Origin: Plasmodium coatneyi
Lineage: Eukaryota > Apicomplexa > Aconoidasida > Haemosporida > Plasmodiidae
Length of the DNA: 64,000 nucleotides
Direction of reading: 5' to 3'
NCBI RefSeq assembly: GCF_001680005.1
Contig: NC_033560.1
Span: forward strand, 1,429,501-1,493,500
Shown here in pieces: positions 11,035 through 20,559 of this stretch; positions within the stretch are counted from its first letter, which is position 1; every line of letters begins with the position of its first letter. The notes below the pieces were generated by a model. It worked only from the letters and a program-made list of their open reading frames with translations. It was not told the DNA's origin and searched no databases. Position numbers and translations under genes: made by a program.

Positions 11035-12284
11035 ATGGTGGAGGGAAGAGACGAAGTACTTGGTGATTTGTTCTCTTTTTTATTTAAAAGTGGATGCACC
11101 ACTACTACTATACATATAATATCCCTTGAACAATATAATAAAAATGTAAGCACCCACGTAAATACCACCTTATATATTTTGATTCCTTTGTTCAATTCCA
11201 ACTGTAGGACGAATGTTTAAAGCAATTACCATCGAAATTAGTGTATGCTGCGTTCGACATGAAAACAATAGTGTGTCCAGCACAGGGAGATCAGTGGAAC
11301 CAGAGTACGGCGGAATGGGGGGTGAAGAAAGCATTAGAAATGTATAAAGCGGATGATAGTGATGCAGGGGAAATTGCGAAGAACTACTGTTATGCATGTA
11401 CAATGGGTGGTGACAACCCTGCGCATAAGGAACGTTGTAATTTCCTGTATTTATGGATAGGTCATAAAGTAGAAGATAAAGTAGAAAGGCCCAAATTACT
11501 AGGAGAAGTTATAGAGACAATTTACCAATACCTAGGGAGATCAGTTCTTGGCAAGAGCTGCAATCATGAGTGTAACAGAGTATGCAAGGACAGTAATATT
11601 ACCAAGGAACAATTCAAAAATAGAAAATTAATATTCGATTACTACTACGACCGTAATAATATACAAACAGTGTTACAGAGTAGTAGGCCTGAATGTATAA
11701 GTAAATGCGAAGAACACTTAGAAAACATTACTAAAGCATGTACTGCTGTAATTGCACATTGCAATGAACCTACAACTAGTAGTGATCCATATTGTGCCTG
11801 GTTTAATCAGAAGAAAGGGGAAGGTAAAGATTACTGTAATTCTCAGGAACTGGAAAAACTGGAATGTCCAAAACCAAATCCTAATCCAAATCAAGCTGGC
11901 AGTAGTGGCAGTTGTACTGAACCTGGCAGTTCATGCCCTGTTGATGGTGTCTCTGGTGGAGAAGGAAAGGGAGGGAGAGACGGTGGTGGTAGTCACAGAA
12001 AAGAAGGGGAAGAAGCAGATGCTAGCATTATCGTCCCTGCTGCTGTATCAGGTGCATTGGCAACAATAGGATTACCTGCATTGGCTTACTTTTTTTATAA
12101 GTACAAACCTTTCTTCTTGAGGAACCATAACCATTCTGGAAATGGAAGAAGCAGAAGAAAAAGATCAACCATCAATCATTATTTTAAGTCACCATTGTCA
12201 GACGACGACGACGAAGACGACACATTAACAACAATAAATTCATCAGAATATTCAATCCCATACACTACTTCATCCACCAGATGA
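11035..12284 (+). CDS. KIR-type PIR antigen with CD99-like segment
   Basis: Exon 1 is 11035-11055 (MVEGRDE, donor GTACTT); exon 2 is 11208-12284 after an AACTGTAG acceptor; about 365 residues. Exon 2 opens with the PIR hallmark DECLKQLPSKLVYAAFD, then the cysteine-flanked core CNFLYLWIGHKVEDK and further paired cysteines. The linker is PNPNPN-rich and contains 27 residues (11,943-12,023, starting DGVSGGEGKGG, ending KEGEEADA) that match host CD99 at all but one position as I remember CD99. The membrane helix (VPAAVSGALATIGLPALAYFFYK) and a basic-acidic tail (RSRRKRS then DDDDEDD) follow in the same exon; the usual intron after the helix is absent. KIR proteins are exported to the infected erythrocyte surface and CD99 mimicry has been published for P. 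knowlesi KIR. The tail stops at SSTR-TGA; an old tail end lies downstream out of frame. Confidence 0.88.
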
Positions 12285-12942
12285 TCATCATCTAGATGAT
12301 GATAGAAGATGGAAGGAAGGGTCTAAGGAAGGAGGAAGAAGAAGGAAAGGAAGGGGCAAGAATATTAGTTATCAACATATGTAATATAACACATTTGTAA
12401 TGTAACACATTGAATGTGTAACATTGGAATGTAACACTCGGATGGTAACATTGAATGTGATGTTCCATCTCTCCGCCTCGGAGGGAGGGTGATATAAATA
12501 ACCGCTAAGCTCATATAGTGTACAAGGTATAATGGCATCATCTTCTCTCTGTTCCTTTTTTTTTTTCCTTTAATTCTTTCCTTTTTTGTATTGCACGAAG
12601 GTGCTTATGTTAATGTGTAATTAATATAAGTTCAAAAGGAAAAAAAAAATTTTTTTCCCTCCAATTTATTTGGATTTCTTTGGGAAATTCTTCTTTTACT
12701 GAAGGATCCAAAATATGTTCATTAAAATTTTTTTTTTTTGTTATAGTTTTTTACCTTCATAAATTTTGTTTTTAATTTTTTACACATATTTTTTTGCGAG
12801 GAGTAAGCACATTCCTTTTTTTGTTTTCCCGCATTGTTTGGAGCATTCTTTCCTTATATGCTTATTCAAACATACAAAAAAAAAGGAAAAATAATAATCC
12901 GTCTACTCCTTTAAAAAATTAAAAGAAAAAAAAAAGAAAATG
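12285..12942. other. KIR 3' flank with tail relic and conserved 3' sequence
   Basis: Contains CATCTAGATGATGAT repeats directly after the stop, a purine tract, and at 12,358-12,384 the typical KIR C-terminal coding end (K-N-I-S-Y-Q-H-M-stop) in a different frame from the stop in use. Then comes the TGTAACATTGGAATGTAACAC-type sequence (12,385-12,450) seen after other KIR genes, and poly(T)-rich DNA. Confidence 0.6.
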
Positions 12943-13200
12943 CCCTAATATAAATTTTGCCACAGAGGAAAATAGCACAAAAAAAGAGTTGTCCAAAAGA
13001 AAAAAAATACCCTAATATAAATTTTGTCACACAGAAAAAATTGCACAAAAAAGAAAAAAATGTGCCCTAATATAAACTGTGTCACACAGAAAAAATTTCA
13101 CACACAAAAAAAATATTGTCCAAAAAGAAACTTGCCCTAATATAAATTTTGTCACACAGGAAAAATTGAGAAAAAAAAAAAAGAATTGTCCAGAAAAAAA
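12943..13200. repeat. four-copy 55-70 bp tandem repeat
   Basis: Four copies start with CCCTAATATAAA at 12,943, 13,010, 13,065 and 13,135, each followed by TTTTG(T/C)CACA(C)AG and an A-rich stretch with TTGTCCA(A/G)AA. Frames through it on both strands are low-complexity artefacts. It lies between the first KIR gene and the next one. Confidence 0.85.
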
Positions 13201-13958
13201 AAAAAAAGGGAAAGAAAAGGAAGAAGGAAGGAAAATGGACAACGACCGTGTGTATAAATCGCGCATATGCAAAAATCGCAGGTGCAAAGAAGAAATTTAA
13301 AAAAATGAACGCTCTATATAAGAATAAAAGGAGTAATCGCATTGTATGAATAAATAAAATTGCGGTGGAAGGTAAATTAATAGTGCAAACAGATCTTTAC
13401 TGTATACGATGTAAGGTGGAGTGAGGAATCCTTTATAATTTGGGAATTATATAATATATGAATAATTATAAATAATAAATTTTAGCAACAGTAGAATGCG
13501 AATTTAAAATATAGTACAAATATAATATTCAGGGGAAAAAATTACATTCATACGTATGAAATAAGTAATATATATATAGAATTATAATGCTAAGGATGGA
13601 AGAATGGAATATTGTGTAAGTGTAGGAGTTAAAAATATATGGTTCTTCCTTCTTATATTTTTATTATGGAGGACCCTTAAAATTATGGAAGCCCTATTAT
13701 GAGTGAATGAATAATATATATGCAAAAATTCAGTACATATGCCCATATGTGTTATAATTAATTCCAATAATAAGAAAATAACTGCTACAGGAGGAAAAAA
13801 AATGTACTGTGTATAACCATAAGTATAAATGAAGCGCAGGAAGGAATAATCAAAAAGTGTACATTAAAAAGAGGAAAGGGAGTATATACCGAAGGTATAT
13901 ACAAATAGGAGAATGAAGTTATTATAAATCCAAATATCGCAACAAAGGAAAGGATAAA
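13201..13958. other. A+T-rich upstream DNA of the 14-kb KIR gene
   Basis: No gene seen. Contains short A-rich and TA-rich tracts; the promoter of the following KIR gene is expected here, but no specific site is recognisable. Confidence 0.4.
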
Positions 13959-15699
13959 ATGTCAGCGGTAAAAAAACTTTACGGAAGGAAGAATAAATCT
14001 GTAATGTTCGAAAAGTACTTCATAATGTGTGTACTATATTACGGAATACATACATAGTATAATACATTTATACTGTTTCTTGTACTTACAGAAAGATTGT
14101 TTCGGACGCTTAAGTTCCGAAACTATATATAAGGGCCTCGATAGTTGGGCAAATACTAATAGATGCAGTAATTCATAAAATGGAAAGGGGGAAGAAGTGG
14201 AGGGTATATTAGGGGAATGTACGCATTCCCAAAATTTAAGGAGGAAAATTCTGAATACATGGTGTAAAGGGAATAAAAATAGAACAGAGGTAGGTAGACC
14301 AATCGGGCATAGTTGCAAATTCTTCTACTATTGGCTCGGAAGTGTAATATCACAAATAAAAGACAAGGACCAGGACTTCGAGGATACTATGAGGGAAATA
14401 TATAAATTAATAAAAGAGGTTAATAATAATAATAGTTGTGAAGAACTATGCCCTAATATAAGCGTAGAAGATTTCGGACGAATGAAAGAATTATTTGACT
14501 ACTGGCAGAATTATAGTAGTAGTACAAAAGGGAAGTTGGGTGATGGTAAGCAGTGTGACGCTAAGTGTGCTGCGTATGTGCGGAAGATTCAAGGAATATA
14601 TGGAAGTATGGTGGGACGTTGTGGCAAGGGTAAGAGTGAAAGTTATTGTACCGAGCTCCTGGGAATGTTCAATAGTAGAAATACGGGTAAAAATGTCCCG
14701 GACCCATCAAAGTTGACATGCCAACCTCCACCACCTCCGGAACCAGCACGACCAGCAGCTCGAGGGGGACAACTGTCAGCATCAGCACCATCACCAGAAC
14801 TTACAAGCAGTGAAACCCACTCAGTGGAAGAAAGAACTACCCTGAATGGACCTTCAGAACCTCAAGCAGGACCTGGACCAGGTGAAAAGGGTCCAAGGGG
14901 AGAAACTGGTCCAATGGGCTCCGCAGGTCCAGCAGGTGCAGTAGGTACCCGAGGTGATGAGAGTGCAAAGGAGGAAAAGAAGCCACCAGTACCTATACCA
15001 GAAAAACCACAACCGCATGCCCAACCTGGTAATCCGGGCAACTCTGAAGGTACGGACTCACGGGGTCCGCAGCAGAGTATGTCGGATAGTAGTGACCATC
15101 AAGTGCAGAAAGCAGAACTCCTTGCTCCAGCCTCCCCATCTGAAGTAAACATCCCTACCATCCCCATCGTATCTGCTGTGTTGCCAGCAGCAGGAATTAG
15201 TATCATCACTTTTCTTCTATATAAGGTACACAGAAATAATAAATATATACATACGCTAACATACACTAATGTGTCCTTATATTCAGGATAAATGTAAATG
15301 GCACGGCCGTGTACACATATATACCATATACTTGAATATGCTCCTTCCTTTCCGTACACCTCCATATTTTCTAAAAGGAATAATAACTCCTCTTCTAACA
15401 GAAGAAGAAGATCTATAGAACAGAACTTGGATATGGAAACGGATGACGACGATTCCATGGAATATTCTTCTACTAAATATTCAACAACAGAAGCCTCGAC
15501 AGGAGGAGACTCCACATTAGACGACTCAACATTTGACTCAGCGTTCGACTCAACGGAAGAGTCTACAGTGGAGGATTCAGTAGAGGATTCTACTGTGCAT
15601 TCTGCCCCATACACTACTACACGACCATCCACCAGCAGCAGAAGAGGAAGGCCGAATACAACAGGAGGTCGCAGGAATATACGTTACCATCCTGCATAA
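13959..15699 (+). pseudogene. KIR-type antigen gene with collagen-like repeat, disrupted by a stop codon
   Basis: Exon 1 is probably 13959-13967 (MSA, donor GTAAAA). Exon 2 is 14092-15225 and opens KDCFGRLSSETIYKGLD, a normal PIR start, but an in-frame TAA occurs at 14176-14178 (codon 29 of exon 2). Beyond it the same frame continues through a complete PIR domain: CKFFYYWLGSVISQI, FDYWQNY, paired cysteines. A long Pro-rich linker holds nine Gly-X-Y triplets (14,881-14,961) with an RGD, followed by the helix IPIVSAVLPAAGISIITFLLYK and a GTACAC donor at 15,226. The tail (SKRNNNSSSNRRRRSIEQ, then Ser/Thr/Asp-rich, to TAA 15,697-15,699) is recognisable in the frame of 15,298, but a phase-0 splice to the only good acceptor (15,286) reads a different frame. 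One nonsense codon plus a tail frame problem make this a probable pseudogene; a sequencing error at the stop cannot be excluded. Confidence 0.78.
14881..14961 (+). other. collagen-like Gly-X-Y segment with RGD
   Basis: Nine consecutive Gly-X-Y triplets (GEK GPR GET GPM GSA GPA and GAV GTR GDE) in the linker between the PIR domain and the membrane helix. RGD is encoded at 14,950-14,958. The preceding residues (QAGPGP) are Gly/Pro-rich but out of triplet register. Confidence 0.9.
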
Positions 15700-16189
15700 T
15701 ATGCCCTTCCGCCAAGCAATAAGTAAAATCTATTCCTACGCTCATCATAAGTAACATGTAAAAAATTCGATGTGTAATGTGACCCATTTAATATAAAGGG
15801 GGCTATGCGCAGTTCATACAATGTGTAAAGGACAAAGTGGATTCCTCCTCCTTTTACTTTTTTTTGTTTCTTTTAATATTATGAATTAATTCAATTTAAT
15901 TTTTTTTCCTTTTTTTTTTTGTTCTGCTTACTTCTTTTTTTGTGATTTGAATTATTAAATTTTTTTTTTTTTTTGCAACATAAATTTCATTGATGATTTT
16001 CTTTTTTTTTCGTAATATCAATTGATAGTTTTTTTTTTTTTTTTTTGTAAATACTTTATGCCGCGTAATTTTGCTTCCCCCGCAATTACTGGTGAACGTT
16101 TCACTAGTTTCGCGCAACAGCGACGGCAAGGACGAAAATCTTTTTTCGCACTTTTCTGCTTTGCGGTTGCTAATTTACTGTTTAGAATT
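15700..16189. other. 3' flank, poly(T)-rich
   Basis: Conserved KIR 3'-type sequence (TAACATGTAAAA..., GCGCAGTTCATACAATGTG near 15,808-15,826) followed by T-rich DNA. No gene. Confidence 0.5.
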
Positions 16190-16680
16190 TTTACAGTTTT
16201 TTATTTTAACTGTGTTTGTAGTATTTCACACAATGCATATTTAAAACTGTGTTCACATTTTATACAGTTTTCATTTAACTGTGTTCGTTGTATTTTCAGA
16301 CAATGCACATTTTTAACTGTGTTCACATTTTCGACAGTTTTCATTTTATTAACGGTGTTGACATTTTACACAGTTTCCGTTTTACAGTTATCATTTTAAC
16401 TGTGTTCACATTTTTACAGTTCACGTTTTACAGTTTTTCATTTAACTGTGTTCACATTTTACACAGTTTTCATTTTAACGGTGTTCACATTTTTTACACA
16501 GTTTGCACATTTAAACTGTGTTCACATTTTACACAGTTTCCGTTTTACACAGTTTTCATTTTAACCGTGTTCACATTTTTTACAGTTTTCATTTTAACTG
16601 TGTTCACATTTTTACACAGTTTTCACATTTTAACTGTGTTCACATTTTACACAGTTTTCATTTTAACTGCGTTCACAATA
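16190..16680. repeat. hairpin-forming satellite (AACTGTGT / ACACAGTT)
   Basis: About 490 bp of imperfect 25-35 bp units reading AACTGTGTTCACATTTT then ACACAGTTTTCATTTT. AACTGTGT and ACACAGTT are exact reverse complements, so each unit can fold into an 8-bp stem with a short loop, and neighbouring units can pair with each other. All three plus-strand frames are partly open only because of this repeat. It lies between the tail ends of two convergent KIR genes. Confidence 0.88.
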
Positions 16681-16983
16681 TCACCACCGGTAACTGTAGA
16701 ACCAGAAAGGAAAGCGTACGCAAAAAAATATATAATACGAAAAAGTTAAAAAAGAAGAAATAAAAAAGGAAAGAAAAAAAAAAAGAGTAAAGGAAAAGGA
16801 AGGGTAAAAGAATAAGAAAAAATGGAAGGGAAAAATGTCATTTTACTCCCATACTGTGTAAGGCGCGCGGTTTTTTTATGGTCCCCCCGGCCTCCCGAAC
16901 ATTCATGCATTTAGTGCTAAATTCCATACAATGTGTGTGCATCGTGTTGTGTTCCACATAATGTGATGTGTATGTTGTGTTCG
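16681..16983. other. intergenic between convergent KIR genes
   Basis: A-rich DNA (16,745-16,830) then sequence flanking the 3' end of the minus-strand KIR gene. Nothing coding is seen. Confidence 0.5.
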
Positions 16984-18375
16984 TTACATACGTTGATAAG
17001 GTACATTTTTCTTCTGCCGTTTATTATTTGTTCCTGCTACTGTTACTCTTTGTGTGGCTGATAGTCGTCGTGGTAGTCCGTCATTATATATGGAAGAATT
17101 GTCTGTTGTGGAGAAGTCTGTAGAAGTGTCAGCTGAATATAATGAAGAGGTGTCTGTTGTGAGGGTTTCGAAGTTGCGTTCGGCTGATCTCCATCCTCTG
17201 CTTCTGTTTCTATTACTGCTGTTGTTGTTGCTGATTCCTCCTAGGAAGTTTTTTATCCCAGAAGGTAAAAGATTATACTAAAAAAGGAGTTGGAAGGAAA
17301 GTGAGGGGGTGGAAGTGTGTATTAAATATACATATTTATACGTCATATATATATATATATATGTATATATATATGTAGACATATATGTCTATATATATAT
17401 ATGACAGTACTGCCCCTTTATATATTTGGTCTATATAAATGGTAGTTGTCCATAATTGTAGTCGCTATTACCTTATGTAAAAAGAATGTAGCGAGTCCAA
17501 GTCCTGCTATAGAAAATATAGAAGAAATAGCAGCGGTGATGTTCGTTCCAGATACTAACTTGCAGTTTAATTTTAATAACTCTTCCTCCTTGTGTCCATT
17601 AAACATGCTTTTCAATTTTGAACAGTCTTCACCATTAGTATTCTGCGAACAGTATCCCTGTACAGCTTTGTAGGCAGAAACAGTTTCCTCCAGGTGATTG
17701 TAATAGCCCCAGGTGCACGGAACCTCTGCGTCTCCCAATGCATCTTGCATAGTAACGCAGTCCCTGGAAAACTCATACACTCCTTTCCACCTATTGAAAT
17801 ATTCCTTGTGGTTCTCACGGTGCTCAAATTTGCACTTATGATAGTTCTCCTTAGACCTTAATGTGGTCGTAATCAGTTTCATAGCTGTTTGGAATGATGT
17901 ATCACTTAAACTTTGTGATAATAATTTCCCCACCCAAAAATAAAAGAAATCACAGAATTTGCTAGCGTTCGTACTGCTCTTCATACTTTCTACATAACAT
18001 AGCGCTCCTACAATTCGTTCTGCATGACTCCCGACATTAGGATCTTCCTGGAGTGTACTTTTCATTCCTTGTGCCCATAATTCAGGCTGTTTACAATGAA
18101 CCCAACCCTCATTGAATAGTCTGTAGTAAAATACATTTGATGGTAATTCTTCTAATTGTTTCTCCTATAAATGTGATTCAGTGGAAATATATATACTCTT
18201 ATATATAACATTCTTCCCTTCCTATCAGTTCATCATATTATTACACATAAATTGTTCTATATTCATCATGTTAAATTATGCATGTTCAAAAAAAAAAAAA
18301 AAAAAAGGGGAAACGTACCCCTAATATTTCTTGTGTTCCACCAGGTAGATCCTCTGGTTGCGGTGGTTTTACCAT
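16984..18375 (-). CDS. KIR-type PIR antigen, three exons
   Basis: Exon 1 is 18375-18319 (19 codons, MVKPPQPEDLPGG..., donor GTACGT). Exon 2 is 18164-17472 (231 codons), opening EKQLEELPSNVFYYRLF after a TTTATAG acceptor. The tail exon is 17277-16984 (97 codons plus TAA), starting YNLLPSGIKNF. All junctions are phase 0; the protein is 347 residues. The PIR core is CDFFYFWVGKLLSQS; cysteines continue through YCSQNTNGEDC; the helix is TAAISSIFSIAGLGLATFFLHK. The tail has a basic stretch (NRNRSRGWRS), a Ser/Thr/Asp-rich middle and the conserved ending NVPYQRM. This is the classical single-domain KIR plan, complete and undisrupted, and the only KIR on the minus strand here. Its exon 1 is longer than the others. 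Intron 2 (17,471-17,278) contains a TA microsatellite around 17,345-17,400. Likely exported to the infected red cell surface. Confidence 0.9.
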
Positions 18376-20559
18376 TGTTTAAATGTATATATATATTCAG
18401 TATAAAGTACCTTTTTTGTTAGAGGAAAAGTGTGTGCTGTGCTGCTGTTAACACTGTTTTACATATGTATTCATAACAGAGGATGAATACATATATATGT
18501 GTGAGCGCACACAAAGAAAGTTTCTGTTCCCTTCCTTTAACAAGAATTATAACAGAGAGAATATGTGCCAAATTTTTGTATCGTACAAAATAATATAGAT
18601 TGTTTAATTCTTCTGAAGGGACGTAGTTACAATATATTTCACATATATACATATGTGAAATATCTATTTATTCCGTTCTTTCTTCCTTTTACGGAATTAT
18701 GTATAGACTTGTTTATTCCATATTTCATGAATGGAGAGTGTACATTCATGAAATAAATGAATGAAGTAAAGTATAACATACGTAATTACATATTAATTGT
18801 TTATTGAAGGAAAAAATGTATGGATTCTCATAACATTTCTTTTCTATGGTACACTTCTTTTCTCTCATTTATGATTTTTCAGTTATGGTAACGTCGTTCC
18901 TATTCTTTTTTTTCCCTTCTTACTTATTAATACACCATAAATAACTCATTCACATATAATATGTATATATATATATATATGTGCATTATGTATACCATTT
19001 TGAACATGAGCTACTCCTTACGCCTCTCCCTTTTTTTTTAAGTGCATACTATAATTTCTTATATTATAGTATTTTTTCCTTTTTTCCTCCCTTTCTTTTC
19101 TTTTTTTCTTGCTTAAACTTTCCTTTTTTTCTTTTTTATTTCTTTTTCTTTTTTTCCTTCTGGCGTAGATATTTTAGCGAACGCACTATTAATTTATATT
19201 TAACTGTTATTAAAAAAAAAAAATTATTAACAAATATTGTTAAAAAATTGTTAACAAATATTGTTAAATTTTGCTCAAATATGTATAGTATACAGTTCAT
19301 ACATGCACATATTGCATAGTTCATAAGTACAATATTTTTTCTTTCCCTTTCCTCCCCTGAATGTGCATACATTCATTCATATTTTTAGGAAATGAAGATT
19401 GTGTACATTTTTATGGAATGGATATGAAGAAAGTACATATAAAACCAACGGAACTTGTATACATTATATGTATTGCAGGAAGAATTTTATATGCATCTTT
19501 CATAATAATAGTTCTATTAGTACATTCCTTCCTTCCTACTTTCAGTTTATGTTATACTTTTTATATACTAATGTGCACTCCTCCCCCCTTTTAATTCTTC
19601 TTTTCTTTCCCCTTTTCATTCTTTTTTACTGTGTTCAAATTTTCGGGCACTGGGAAAACAATACAGAATACACATTCTATTAAAATATAGATGCTTCGTA
19701 CAGAAATACAGGGGGGGTTCAGCGGGAAGGGAAGGAAGGTTGTTAGGGGTGGAAGGTTGAAGGGGGGCAATATTACAATTCTACAAAGGTTTCTTCCTAT
19801 TTTTTTTATTTGTACAAATAATAATTATATATGTGTAGCACATAATATTATATATGATGTGTGTGTGGCACACAACATGTAAAGGAAATAAAAGCGCTAC
19901 ATAAGCCTCCTTCCCCCCCGTCCATACGGAGACGTGCACTATATGATTGGATTAGATAATAATGTGCGATACGCATAGTGATAATAGCAATGCAATGCAC
20001 CTACCATTCACCACTATCCAAACACACCTTTAATGAACAAAAAAATTTCTCTTCCTTTCACAGGAAATGTAGGTGCTGAAAGTAGGTGATCATTTCACCC
20101 TGTCCTTAGCCTATGCATACCAACATGTATAAGACTGGTGTATGGATTGAACTGGTGTGCATGGATTGAACTGGTGTATGGATTGGACACAATCAACCCC
20201 TCCCCCCACCCCCACATGTAGATGGGGAGGAGGAGGAGGAATTGATCATCCATACGGAAAAGAAAACTATATACACATGGTTTTTAAGGTGTTTGAAAAA
20301 TAGGTGTGCAAAAATGAGCAAAAAAAAAATTCTCCAAAAAATTGCAAAAAATGTGCACAAAAAGTTGGGCCAAAAAAAAAATATATATAATATAGAAAAA
20401 TATATGGGGGGAAAAGAAAGGAAAGAAGGAGAAAAAGACAACAAAACTGTTCCACATTTCCACATTTTACAACTTTGCAACTTATAATTTATAAGTTGCA
20501 TTATAACTTATATTTTGTACAACGTACAACTTATAATTTGTATTTTTTTTTATTTGTAT
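18376..20559. other. intergenic region with a duplicated block at its right end
   Basis: Upstream DNA of the minus-strand KIR gene (18.4-19.0 kb), T-rich low-complexity DNA around 19,030-19,170, and TTGTTAAAAA / AACAAATATTG repeats at 19,205-19,270. Positions 19,921-20,241 are a copy of 60,726-61,036 (listed separately). About 20,465-20,560 carries inverted AACTTATAA/TTATAAGTT motifs at the 3' end of the next gene. No gene is supported. Confidence 0.5.
19921..20241 (+). repeat. duplicated ~320-bp block, copy 1
   Basis: Highly similar in the same orientation to 60,726-61,036, including shared stretches such as TACCATTCACCACTATCCAA, CCTTCCTTTCACAGGAA, AGGTGCTGAAAGTAGGTG and ACCAACATGTATAAGACTGG. 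It has no long open frame. Copy 1 has an extra partial repeat of ATGGATTGAACTGGTGT near 20,150-20,180. Confidence 0.88.

Noticed and set aside
11872..12023. Host DNA contamination as source of the CD99-like segment
   Set aside because: It lies inside one continuous frame between a PIR domain and a KIR membrane helix, and mimicry of this kind is already known in KIR proteins.
15099..15632. 177-codon minus-strand frame opposite the KIR tail exon
   Set aside because: Antisense of the Ser/Thr/Asp repeat-rich tail (reads Val/Glu/Ser).
16022..16763. Phe/Thr/Val-rich frames of 125-153 codons
   Set aside because: They follow the AACTGTGT/ACACAGTT satellite in several frames at once.
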